Made by a program: the position numbers and the translations under genes
NCBI GenBank assembly: GCA_946222435.1
Contig: CAMIOJ010000026.1
Span: 1 to 13,178, forward strand
Length of the DNA stretch: 13,178 bases
Source: an uncultured Micrococcus sp.
GTDB taxonomy: Bacteria > Actinomycetota > Actinomycetes > Actinomycetales > Micrococcaceae
Direction of reading: 5' to 3'
Shown here: positions 1 to 6,552 of the stretch, in pieces
Layout of the letters: each line of letters opens with the position of its first letter
Numbering within the stretch: the stretch's first letter is position 1
The notes under the pieces: model-generated
Databases searched by the model: none
The model's input: the letters and a program-made list of their open reading frames with translations, nothing else
What the model was told of the DNA's origin: nothing

Positions 1-1112
1 CCCGCCGTGCCAAGCTCGTGCTGGAGCAGGCCCGTGAGGACCTCGCCGCCGCCCTGGACTGCCACCCCTCCGAGGTGGTGCTCACCTCCGGCGGCACCGA
101 GGCGGACAACCTCGCCGTCCAGGGCCTCTTCCACGCCCGCAACGCCGGCCTTCCCGACGACGGCCGCCCGCCCGCTCCCGTGACGCGCCCCCGCATCGTG
201 CTCACCGGCATCGAGCACCATGCGGTGCTGGACACGGTGGAGCAGCTCGTGGACCGCGCCGGCGCCGAGGCCGTGTGGGTCCCGGTGGACGCCGAGGGCG
301 TCGTGGACCTGGCCGCCTGGGAGGCCGCCCTGGCCGCAGACCCGGAGCGGACCGCCCTGGCCACCCTGATGTGGGCGAACAACGAGGTCGGCGCGGTGCA
401 GCCCGTGGCCGAGGCCGCCCGGATCGCCCAGGACCACGGGGTGCCGTTCCACACCGACGCCGTCCAGGCCTTCGGCTCGATCCCCGTCTCCTTCGCGGAC
501 TCCGGCGCCGCCACGCTCGCCGTCTCCGGGCACAAGCTCGGCGCCCCCGTCGGCGTCGGAGCGCTCGTGGTCCGCCGGGACGTGACCCTGGAACCGGTGC
601 TGCACGGCGGCGGGCAGGAACGCCGCCTGCGCTCCGGCACGGTCTCCGTCGCCCTGACCGCGGCCTTCGCCGCCGCGGCCGCCGAGGCCGTCGCCGCGCG
701 GGAGGAGGAGGCCGCCCGCCTGGGCCGCCTGCGCGAGAAGCTGTTGGCCGTCGTCGAGGACCACCCGGGGGCGTCCGTCACCGGGCCGCGGGACGTGGAC
801 CCGGCCATGGGCGAGCCCCTGGAGCCGGGCACCCGGAGGCTGCCGGGCAACGTGCACCTGGTGGTGGACGGCGGCTCGGCCGACGCCCTGCTGTTCGCCC
901 TGGACATGGCCGGTGTGGACAGCTCCTCCGGCTCGGCGTGCACCGCCGGGGTGGCCGAGCCGTCCCACGTGGTGCTCGCGCTGGGACGGCCCGAGGCCGA
1001 CGCCCGCGCCACCGGCCGACTCACACTCGGCCACACGACCACCGAGGCGGACGTGGAGGCGCTGATCGCCGCCCTGCCCGCCGCCCTTGACGCCGCAGGA
1101 GGCACCCGATGA
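1..1112 (+). CDS. iscS: Cysteine desulfurase (IscS/NifS type), 5'-truncated by the window edge
   Basis: This PLP enzyme takes sulfur from L-cysteine as an enzyme-bound persulfide and passes it to acceptors; next to mnmA the likely acceptor route is tRNA 2-thiolation. The reading frame is open from base 3 with no start, and the first visible residues (RRAKLVLEQAREDLAAAL) already match the interior of the family, so the GTG at 18 is not the start and roughly the first 40-50 residues are missing. Visible landmarks are SGGTEADN near the PLP-binding region, the Schiff-base lysine in SGHKLG (codon 534-536), GGGQERRLRSGT, and the catalytic cysteine in SSSGSACTAG (codon 939-941). The stop overlaps the mnmA start as ATGA (1109-1112), indicating translational coupling. 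The symbol follows the iscS name of the mycobacterial homologue beside mnmA; a NifS/SufS-like label is possible, but the loop around the cysteine is of the IscS/NifS group. Confidence 0.93.
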   Translation, partial: RRAKLVLEQAREDLAAALDCHPSEVVLTSGGTEADNLAVQGLFHARNAGLPDDGRPPAPVTRPRIVLTGIEHHAVLDTVEQLVDRAGAEAVWVPVDAEGVVDLAAWEAALAADPERTALATLMWANNEVGAVQPVAEAARIAQDHGVPFHTDAVQAFGSIPVSFADSGAATLAVSGHKLGAPVGVGALVVRRDVTLEPVLHGGGQERRLRSGTVSVALTAAFAAAAAEAVAAREEEAARLGRLREKLLAVVEDHPGASVTGPRDVDPAMGEPLEPGTRRLPGNVHLVVDGGSADALLFALDMAGVDSSSGSACTAGVAEPSHVVLALGRPEADARATGRLTLGHTTTEADVEALIAALPAALDAAGGTR

Positions 1113-2260
1113 AGGTCCTGGCCGCCATGTCCGGGGGAGTGGACTCCGCCGTCGCCGCGGCGCGTGCCGTGGACGCCGGACACGAGGTCGTCGGCGTGCA
1201 CCTGGCGCTGTCCCGCATGCCCGGCACCCTGCGCACCGGCTCCCGCGGCTGCTGCACCATCGAGGACGCCTCCGACGCCTGGCGCGCCTGCGAGCGCCTC
1301 GGCATCCCCTACTACACGTGGGACTTCTCCGAGCGGTTCAAGGCGGACGTGGTGGACGACTTCGTCGCCGAGTACGCCGCCGGCCGCACCCCGAACCCCT
1401 GCATGCGCTGCAACGAGAGGATCAAGTTCGCCGCCCTGCTCGAGCGCGCCCTGCAGCTCGGCTTCGACGCCGTCTGCACCGGCCACTACGCCGCCGTCCG
1501 GCCCGGCCCGGACGGGACGCCGGAGCTGCACCGCGCCGCCGACGACGCCAAGGACCAGTCCTATGTGCTGGGCGTGCTCACCGCCGAGCAGCTGGAGCAC
1601 TGCCTCTTCCCGCTCGCGGACACCCCCTCCAAGGAGCTCGTGCGCGCCGAGGCCGCCGAACGCGGGCTCTCCGTGGCGCAGAAGCCGGACTCCCATGACA
1701 TCTGCTTCATCCCGGACGGGGACACCCGCGGCTGGCTCGCCGAGCGCATCGACCTGGAACCTGGCGAGATCCGCGGCGCCGACGGCGAGCACCTCGGCAC
1801 CCACACCGGCGCCCAGGCCTACACCGTGGGCCAGCGCAAGGGCCTGGCCATCGGCCGCCCCGCCCCGGACGGCAAACCCAGGTTCGTGCTGGAGGTGCGG
1901 CCAAAGGAGAACACCGTGGTGGTCGGCGGCCGCGAGCTGCTGGACGTGGACCGCATCGAGGGCGTCCGCCCCACCTGGGCCGGGGCACCGCTGCCCGAGG
2001 CCGCGGCGGGGGACTGGTTCGACTGCGAGCTGCAGTTCCGCGCCCACGGGGAGATCGTCCCCGCGCGTGCGCAGGTGGTCGCCGACGGCGAGCGTTGGCT
2101 GATCCGCCCCGAGGACCCGCTGCGCGGGGTGGCGCCCGGCCAGACCGCGGTGCTCTACCGCGGCACGCGCGTGCTCGGCCAGGTCACGATCGACCGGGCC
2201 CGCAACCGGGCACTGGACGAGGCGGCCGACGGGGCAGCGGCCGACGGGCCCGCGCAGTGA
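1109..2260 (+). CDS. mnmA: tRNA-specific 2-thiouridylase MnmA
   Basis: A cytoplasmic ATP-dependent enzyme that adenylates U34 of Lys, Glu and Gln tRNAs and replaces O2 with sulfur, giving s2U34 and accurate decoding of split codon boxes. The 383-residue length is normal. The PP-loop ATP pyrophosphatase motif SGGVDS is at residues 8-13. The two cysteines that form the catalytic persulfide/disulfide pair are Cys98 (in NPCMRCNE) and Cys199 (in SHDICFIPDGD), matching E. coli Cys102 and Cys199. The GSRGCC insert near residues 44-49 is, as I recall, typical of actinobacterial MnmA. The C-terminal part (about 225-355) is the two beta-barrel tRNA-binding region, beginning TGAQAYTVGQRKGL. The ATG at 1109 is supported by AGGAGG at 1097-1102 with 6-nt spacing and by the ATGA overlap with the cysteine desulfurase gene, its likely sulfur donor. 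Confidence 0.97.
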   Translation: MKVLAAMSGGVDSAVAAARAVDAGHEVVGVHLALSRMPGTLRTGSRGCCTIEDASDAWRACERLGIPYYTWDFSERFKADVVDDFVAEYAAGRTPNPCMRCNERIKFAALLERALQLGFDAVCTGHYAAVRPGPDGTPELHRAADDAKDQSYVLGVLTAEQLEHCLFPLADTPSKELVRAEAAERGLSVAQKPDSHDICFIPDGDTRGWLAERIDLEPGEIRGADGEHLGTHTGAQAYTVGQRKGLAIGRPAPDGKPRFVLEVRPKENTVVVGGRELLDVDRIEGVRPTWAGAPLPEAAAGDWFDCELQFRAHGEIVPARAQVVADGERWLIRPEDPLRGVAPGQTAVLYRGTRVLGQVTIDRARNRALDEAADGAAADGPAQ

Positions 2261-2266
2261 GACGGG

Positions 2267-2304
2267 TGCGACCGGGAGCGGCGACGTGCGTAGGGTGGCG
2301 TCCA
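2267..2304 (+). promoter_or_regulatory. Predicted promoter for a leaderless chorismate mutase transcript
   Basis: A TAGGGT hexamer at 2291-2296 fits the actinobacterial SigA -10 pattern TANNNT. Counting its last T as -7 places +1 at 2303-2304, which is the A of the ATG at 2304. There is no Shine-Dalgarno sequence in the 43-nt gap after mnmA, as expected for a leaderless mRNA. No good -35 is visible (the region near 2267-2273 is a poor match). Leaderless genes are common in Actinomycetota; this instance is an inference. Confidence 0.55.
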
Positions 2305-2681
2305 TGAGCGCGCCGTACGACCCCCACGCCAGCTCCCTGGCCGGCTCCACGGACCCGGCGGTCCTCGAAGAGCTCTACGCCATCCGCGGGAGCATCGACA
2401 ACATCGACGCCTCCCTGGTCTACCTGCTCGCCGAGCGGTTCAAGTTCACGCAGCGCGTCGGCCGGCTCAAGGCCGAGCACGAGCTGCCGCCCTCGGACCC
2501 CGGGCGCGAGACCGCGCAGATCGCGCGACTGAAGGCGCTCGCCGAGGACGCGGACCTGGAGCCGGAGTTCGCCGCCAAGTTCCTCAACTTCGTCATCGCC
2601 GAGGTGATCCGCCACCACCAGGCGCTCGCCGACCAGGACGCCGGCGGCCAGGACTCCGGCGGGCAGGACGGGCATGCCTGA
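2304..2681 (+). CDS. Monofunctional chorismate mutase, AroQ fold
   Basis: It converts chorismate to prephenate, the committed step toward phenylalanine and tyrosine, in the cytoplasm. The 125-residue protein is all-helical AroQ type. Arg28, Arg45, Lys56, Asp65, Arg68 and Glu69 match the E. coli P-protein active-site set Arg11, Arg28, Lys39, Asp48, Arg51, Glu52 with a constant offset of 17. The position equal to E. coli Gln88 is His105, with Gln106 next to it (VIRHHQ); the FLNFVIAEVIRHH ending resembles the monofunctional subgroup known from alpha-proteobacteria and actinobacteria. A short Gly/Gln/Asp-rich tail follows (residues 110-125). The start is ATG 2304 rather than the in-frame GTG at 2286, because the latter would put the -10 box inside the gene. 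It overlaps the next gene by 8 nt, so the two are probably co-translated. Confidence 0.9.
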   Translation: MSAPYDPHASSLAGSTDPAVLEELYAIRGSIDNIDASLVYLLAERFKFTQRVGRLKAEHELPPSDPGRETAQIARLKALAEDADLEPEFAAKFLNFVIAEVIRHHQALADQDAGGQDSGGQDGHA

Positions 2682-3834
2682 GGCCTCCGACCGTGTGCGG
2701 GCCCTGCTCGGCGGCACCTGGGCGGGCGGGGACGCGGCCGAGGCGGTCCTGGCCACCCTCGGGGAGGCCGGCGAGGAGCACTGGCCGCTGCTGCCGGAGC
2801 TGCCGGACCGCGGCCCCGGCGCCGACCCCGTGGGCCGTACGGCGTCCCTGCTGCCGGACCTGGCCGTGGACCTGCAGCCCCACGGCTGGCGGATCAGCCC
2901 GCCCGGCTCCCGCGCCAACGGCATGGACCACCGCCGTGCGGCCTCGTACCTCGCCGAGGACCTGCACCGGGCAGCGGACACCGCCGGCGCCGAGGGCATC
3001 GCCGTGGACCGGCTCGCCGTGCGCGTGCTCGGACCGCTGACGCTGCTCGGCAGCCTGTGGCTGCCCGGCGGGGAACGGGTGGCCGTCGACGCCGGGGCCC
3101 GGCGTGACGTGGTGGCCGCCTGGACCGAGGGCGTCGCCGCCCTGCTGGGGCGACTGCGCACCGAGGCCGCCGCCGGCCGCACCGCCCTCTGGATCGACGA
3201 GCCCCTCGCCGCCGCGGTGCTCGCCGGCGCACTGCCCACCGCCTCCGGCTACCGGACGGTCCGCTCCGTGCCCCGGGACGAGGCCCGCTCGTACTGGCGT
3301 GAGGCGCTGACCGTCCTGGCCGGAGAGGGTGCCGCCGCTGCCCCTGAGCGGACGTGGATCGACGCGGGCCGCCGGGGCTGCGCCGACGGTGAGGGACCGA
3401 CGCCTGCAGACCTGGCCCTGCTCGCCTCCGAGTCCCTTCCCGCGCCGGCCGCCGCGCAGGCCCGGGTGTCCGCCGCGGAGCCGGCAGGACCGAGCGGACC
3501 GGCCGGAGCACAGGACGGTGGGACAGCCGAGGGGACGGCCGTGCCGACCGTCGGCGTGGCGGTCGACGCGCCGGATCCGGACGCCCCCGGCGGTGCCGCC
3601 GCCTGGGAGGTCCTCGGCGGCTGGAGCGAGGCCGGGCGGCCCGTGGCCCTGCGGCACGCCGACGGCCGCGGACCGGCGGCGCTGATGCGGGACATCGAGC
3701 GCGTCGGACTCGACCCCGCACTCACCGGAGCCTGGACGCTCACGGGACCGGCCGTCGTCGGGAAGGCCTCCCTGCGCCGCACGGCACGGGACGCCGACGA
3801 GCTCGAGGAGCGCCGCCGGGACCTGGCCGGCTGA
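2674..3834 (+). CDS. Divergent MetE C-terminal-like protein (cobalamin-independent methionine synthase-like, Rv3015c type)
   Basis: The 386-residue protein resembles the actinobacterial family annotated as vitamin-B12-independent methionine synthase-like, which is about half the length of MetE and covers only its C-terminal barrel. Supporting segments are LPELPDRGPGAD (40-51), QPHGWRIS (68-75), the VLGPLTLLGSL strand (118-128) and a WIDEP motif (173-177). True MetE enzymes bind zinc through His, Cys, Glu and Cys. Here the whole protein has one cysteine, Cys236 in RRGCADG, and the C-terminal segment where the last zinc cysteine is expected reads LTGPAVVGKAS. Residues about 254-300 are a Pro/Ala/Gly-rich insertion. 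I therefore doubt methionine synthase activity; the real substrate is unknown. In Mycobacterium tuberculosis the homologue lies between ligA and mnmA, so the link with mnmA is old. Only a weak ribosome site precedes the ATG, consistent with coupling to the upstream gene. Confidence 0.75.
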   Translation: MPEASDRVRALLGGTWAGGDAAEAVLATLGEAGEEHWPLLPELPDRGPGADPVGRTASLLPDLAVDLQPHGWRISPPGSRANGMDHRRAASYLAEDLHRAADTAGAEGIAVDRLAVRVLGPLTLLGSLWLPGGERVAVDAGARRDVVAAWTEGVAALLGRLRTEAAAGRTALWIDEPLAAAVLAGALPTASGYRTVRSVPRDEARSYWREALTVLAGEGAAAAPERTWIDAGRRGCADGEGPTPADLALLASESLPAPAAAQARVSAAEPAGPSGPAGAQDGGTAEGTAVPTVGVAVDAPDPDAPGGAAAWEVLGGWSEAGRPVALRHADGRGPAALMRDIERVGLDPALTGAWTLTGPAVVGKASLRRTARDADELEERRRDLAG

Positions 3835-3858
3835 CCCCTCCGAGCGGCGTGTCCGCAC

Positions 3859-3872
3859 GGGTGCGCGCACCC
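3859..3872. repeat. Perfect 14-bp palindrome between the MetE-like gene and mtrA
   Basis: GGGTGCGCGCACCC reads the same on both strands. It lies 25 nt after the MetE-like stop and about 43 nt before the predicted mtrA -10 box. It could be a dimeric regulator's operator or the short hairpin of a terminator; there is no T-run after it. Chance palindromes are more frequent at this base composition. Confidence 0.4.
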
Positions 3873-3890
3873 CGCCTCCGTCGTGCCCGG

Positions 3891-3928
3891 TCTGCGCCGG
3901 GGGCGGCCGGGCGATAGGCTGGAGGGCA
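3891..3928 (+). promoter_or_regulatory. Predicted mtrA-mtrB-lpqB promoter
   Basis: TAGGCT at 3915-3920 fits the TANNNT -10 pattern and predicts a transcript start at about 3927-3928, giving a leader of about 80 nt. The -35 candidate CTGCGC at 3892-3897 (17-bp spacer) is a poor match. This is the only good -10 element in the 173-bp gap before mtrA. Confidence 0.5.
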
Positions 3929-3966
3929 GACGACGGGCGGAGCCGCGACGGGCCCCGCCGAGGCGA

Positions 3967-3986
3967 CGCCGCGCACCGGCGCGGCG
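3967..3986 (+). promoter_or_regulatory. GC-only 8-bp hairpin in the mtrA leader
   Basis: CGCCGCGC at 3967-3974 and GCGCGGCG at 3979-3986 pair perfectly around an ACCG loop. The stem ends 10 nt before the AGGAGG (3997-4002) of mtrA. It does not cover the ribosome site. It could affect transcript stability or ribosome loading; function is unproven. Confidence 0.45.
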
Positions 3987-4007
3987 GACGAGCACGAGGA
4001 GGCACCG

Positions 4008-4688
4008 ATGACCCGCGCCACCATCCTGGTCGTGGACGACGACGAGGCGCTGGCCGAGATGATCGGCATCGTCCTGCGCAACGACGGCTTCGAGCCGGCG
4101 TTCGCCAAGGACGGGTCCTCCGCACTGCCGACCTTCCGCGCTGTGCGTCCGGACCTGGTCCTGCTGGACCTGATGCTCCCGGGCATCGACGGCATCGAGG
4201 TGTGCAAGATCATCCGCGCCGAGTCCGACGTGCCGATCGTCATGCTCACCGCGAAGTCCGACACCGCCGACGTGGTCCGCGGCCTCGAGTCCGGTGCGGA
4301 CGACTACGTGCCCAAGCCCTTCAAGCCCACCGAGCTCGTGGCCCGCGTCCGCGCCCGCCTGCGCGAGGGCGAGACCCGCGCCCCCGAGACCCTGAAGATC
4401 GGCGGCCTGGACATCGACGTGGCCGGCCACCAGGTCCGCCGTGGGGACGAGACCATCTCGCTCACCCCCCTCGAGTTCGACCTGCTCGTGGCCCTCGCCC
4501 GGAAGCCCTGGCAGGTCTTCAGTCGCGAGATGCTCCTGGAGGAGGTCTGGGGCTACCGCCACCAGGCCGACACCCGCCTGGTGAACGTCCACGTCCAGCG
4601 GCTGCGCTCCAAGGTCGAGCCGGACCCCGAGAACCCCACCGTGGTGCTCACCGTCCGCGGCGTCGGCTACAAGGCCGGCCAGGGCTGA
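4008..4688 (+). CDS. mtrA: Response regulator MtrA, OmpR/PhoB family
   Basis: DNA-binding response regulator of the MtrAB system, which in actinobacteria controls cell-wall metabolism, division and osmotic or antibiotic response genes. The 226 residues form an N-terminal receiver (about 1-118) and a C-terminal winged helix (about 127-224). The acidic pocket is Asp10-Asp12, the phospho-acceptor is Asp54 in LLDLMLPG, the switch threonine is Thr81 in VMLTAKSD and the conserved lysine is Lys103 in DDYVPKPFKP. The C-terminal motifs LTPLEFDLLVALARKP, VWGYRH and TVRGVGYKAG are close to mycobacterial MtrA and distinguish it from PhoP or RegX. AGGAGG at 3997-4002 lies 5 nt before the ATG. The mtrB gene starts 4 nt after the stop, so the two are clearly one operon. 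Confidence 0.97.
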   Translation: MTRATILVVDDDEALAEMIGIVLRNDGFEPAFAKDGSSALPTFRAVRPDLVLLDLMLPGIDGIEVCKIIRAESDVPIVMLTAKSDTADVVRGLESGADDYVPKPFKPTELVARVRARLREGETRAPETLKIGGLDIDVAGHQVRRGDETISLTPLEFDLLVALARKPWQVFSREMLLEEVWGYRHQADTRLVNVHVQRLRSKVEPDPENPTVVLTVRGVGYKAGQG

Positions 4689-4692
4689 GCCC

Positions 4693-6552
4693 GTGGCCCA
4701 GGCCCCCGACCAGGAGGAACGGGACACCCGCACGCTCCCGGCCACCGGGCTCATCCCGGTCGTCGTCGAGCCCGACCCGGACCGGCGCTCGTCGCTGAAC
4801 CCGCTGCGGTGGCTCACCGAACTCCGCCGCGGCTGGCGGCGCTCCCTGCAGCTGCGCACCTCCGTCATGGTCGGCGTGCTCACGTTCGTGGCCTCCGGAC
4901 TGCTCGCCCTCTTCTTCGCACAGCAGATCTCCGACGCCCTCGTCGAGGCCCGCTTCGAGCAGGTCGAGGTCGATGCGAACCGTTCCCTGGCACAGGTGCG
5001 TGACACGTTCACCCTCGCCGGCACGCCCGAGACCCCGGTCACCGACGTCATGGTCTCCCAGACCCTGCGCTCCCTCGAGGGCGACTCCTCGACCCTCGGA
5101 CGGAAGTTCCTCCTCGAGCCGCTGCCGGACACGGACTCCTCGGAGATCGGCAAGGTCTCCTCCGTGCAACTGGACTCCGAGGCCATCCCGGCCGACCTCA
5201 AGTCCACGGTGGCCGGCGGGACCGGCGTGTACTACGCGCACATGGCCGTGCGCGACGAGGACGGCTCCGAGACCCCGGCCCTGGCCTTCGGGACCCAGGT
5301 CATCCTGCCGCCGGGCTCCGGATACTCGCTCTACCTGGTCTACGACCTCACCGACGTGCAGAACTCGCTCGACTCCGTCCTGCGTGTGCTCATGCTGTTC
5401 GGCACCGGCTTCGTCCTGCTGAACGTGGTGGTCTCCGCCGCGGTCATCCGCCTCGTGGTGCAGTCCGTGCAGCAGGCGTCCCTCGCCGCAGAGACGCTCT
5501 CCCGCGGCAACTTCGAGGTCCGCATGCCCGTGCACGGAGAGGACGAGGTGGCCCGCCTCGGCACCTCCTTCAACCGCATGGCGGACAACATCCAGGACCA
5601 GATCACCCAGCTGGCCCAGCTGTCCCAGATGCAGCAGCGCTTCGTCTCGGACGTCTCCCACGAGCTGCGCACCCCGCTCACCACCGTGCGCATGGCGGCC
5701 GACGTCCTCTACGGCTCCCGCGGGGACTTCGACCCGGTCAACCGTCGCTCCACCGAGCTGCTCTACCACCAGGTGGACCGCTTCCAGGCGATGCTGGCCG
5801 ACCTGCTCGAGATCACCCGGTTCGACGCCGGAGCGGCCATGCTCGCCCTCGAGGAGACCGACCTCTTCGAGCTCTGCAACGACGTCATCCTCACCTCCCA
5901 GCCGCTCGCCGACCGTGCTGGGGTGGAGGTGTTCGTGGTCCCGCAGGGGAATGCGTTCCTGGCCCGGGTGGACCCCCGCCGCATCGAGCGCATCGTCCGC
6001 AACCTCGTCAACAATGCGATCGAGCACGCCGAGGGCCGCCCGGTGGACGTGGTGGTCGCCGGCGACGGCGAGGTCGTCTCGGTGGCCGTGGTGGACCACG
6101 GCATCGGCATGTCCGCCGAGCAGGTCGAGCGGGTCTTCGACCGCTTCTGGCGCGCCGACCCGGCCCGCACCCGCACCACCGGGGGCTCGGGGCTCGGCCT
6201 GTCCATCGCCACCGAGGACACCCGCATCCACGGCGGCAGCCTCGCCGCCTGGGGTGAGCTCGGCGTGGGGTCCTGCTTCCTGCTCACGATCCCCTGCGAC
6301 CAGCCCCCGGCCGGGGTGCCGCACTCCGAGGAGACGATGGTGGGCCATGCCGCCCTCGCCCTGCCGCCCGTCTACGACGTCCGCGAGCGACGGCTGGCCT
6401 CCGACCCGCGCCGTCCGCTCGGCGACGCGGCCCTCGAGCGGACCGGACCGGACGGCCCGGACGAGGACGTGGACACCGGAGAGATCGACCGGGTGCAGGA
6501 GCAGACGCTGCGCGAGCCGACGCACACCACGGACGCAGAGGAGGACCGATGA
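4693..6552 (+). CDS. mtrB: Sensor histidine kinase MtrB
   Basis: Membrane sensor kinase that phosphorylates MtrA. The 619 residues run as: an extended cytoplasmic N-terminus (1-56), transmembrane segment 1 (about 57-78), an extracytoplasmic sensor region (about 79-231), transmembrane segment 2 (about 232-255), a HAMP linker (about 256-308), then HisKA with phospho-acceptor His323 in SDVSHELRTPL. The ATPase domain shows the N box around Asn437-Asn441, the G1 box DHGIGM from Asp468, RFWRADPARTR as the F box, and the G2 box GGSGLGLS from about 497. An acidic, probably disordered tail (about 540-619) follows, as in other MtrB proteins. The start is GTG 4693, 4 nt after the mtrA stop. It overlaps lpqB by ATGA. 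All catalytic motifs are intact. Confidence 0.96.
   Translation: MAQAPDQEERDTRTLPATGLIPVVVEPDPDRRSSLNPLRWLTELRRGWRRSLQLRTSVMVGVLTFVASGLLALFFAQQISDALVEARFEQVEVDANRSLAQVRDTFTLAGTPETPVTDVMVSQTLRSLEGDSSTLGRKFLLEPLPDTDSSEIGKVSSVQLDSEAIPADLKSTVAGGTGVYYAHMAVRDEDGSETPALAFGTQVILPPGSGYSLYLVYDLTDVQNSLDSVLRVLMLFGTGFVLLNVVVSAAVIRLVVQSVQQASLAAETLSRGNFEVRMPVHGEDEVARLGTSFNRMADNIQDQITQLAQLSQMQQRFVSDVSHELRTPLTTVRMAADVLYGSRGDFDPVNRRSTELLYHQVDRFQAMLADLLEITRFDAGAAMLALEETDLFELCNDVILTSQPLADRAGVEVFVVPQGNAFLARVDPRRIERIVRNLVNNAIEHAEGRPVDVVVAGDGEVVSVAVVDHGIGMSAEQVERVFDRFWRADPARTRTTGGSGLGLSIATEDTRIHGGSLAAWGELGVGSCFLLTIPCDQPPAGVPHSEETMVGHAALALPPVYDVRERRLASDPRRPLGDAALERTGPDGPDEDVDTGEIDRVQEQTLREPTHTTDAEEDR

Noticed and set aside
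18..20. GTG at 18 as start of the cysteine desulfurase
   Set aside because: The frame is open to the window edge and the residues before and after it match the family interior, so the gene begins outside the window.
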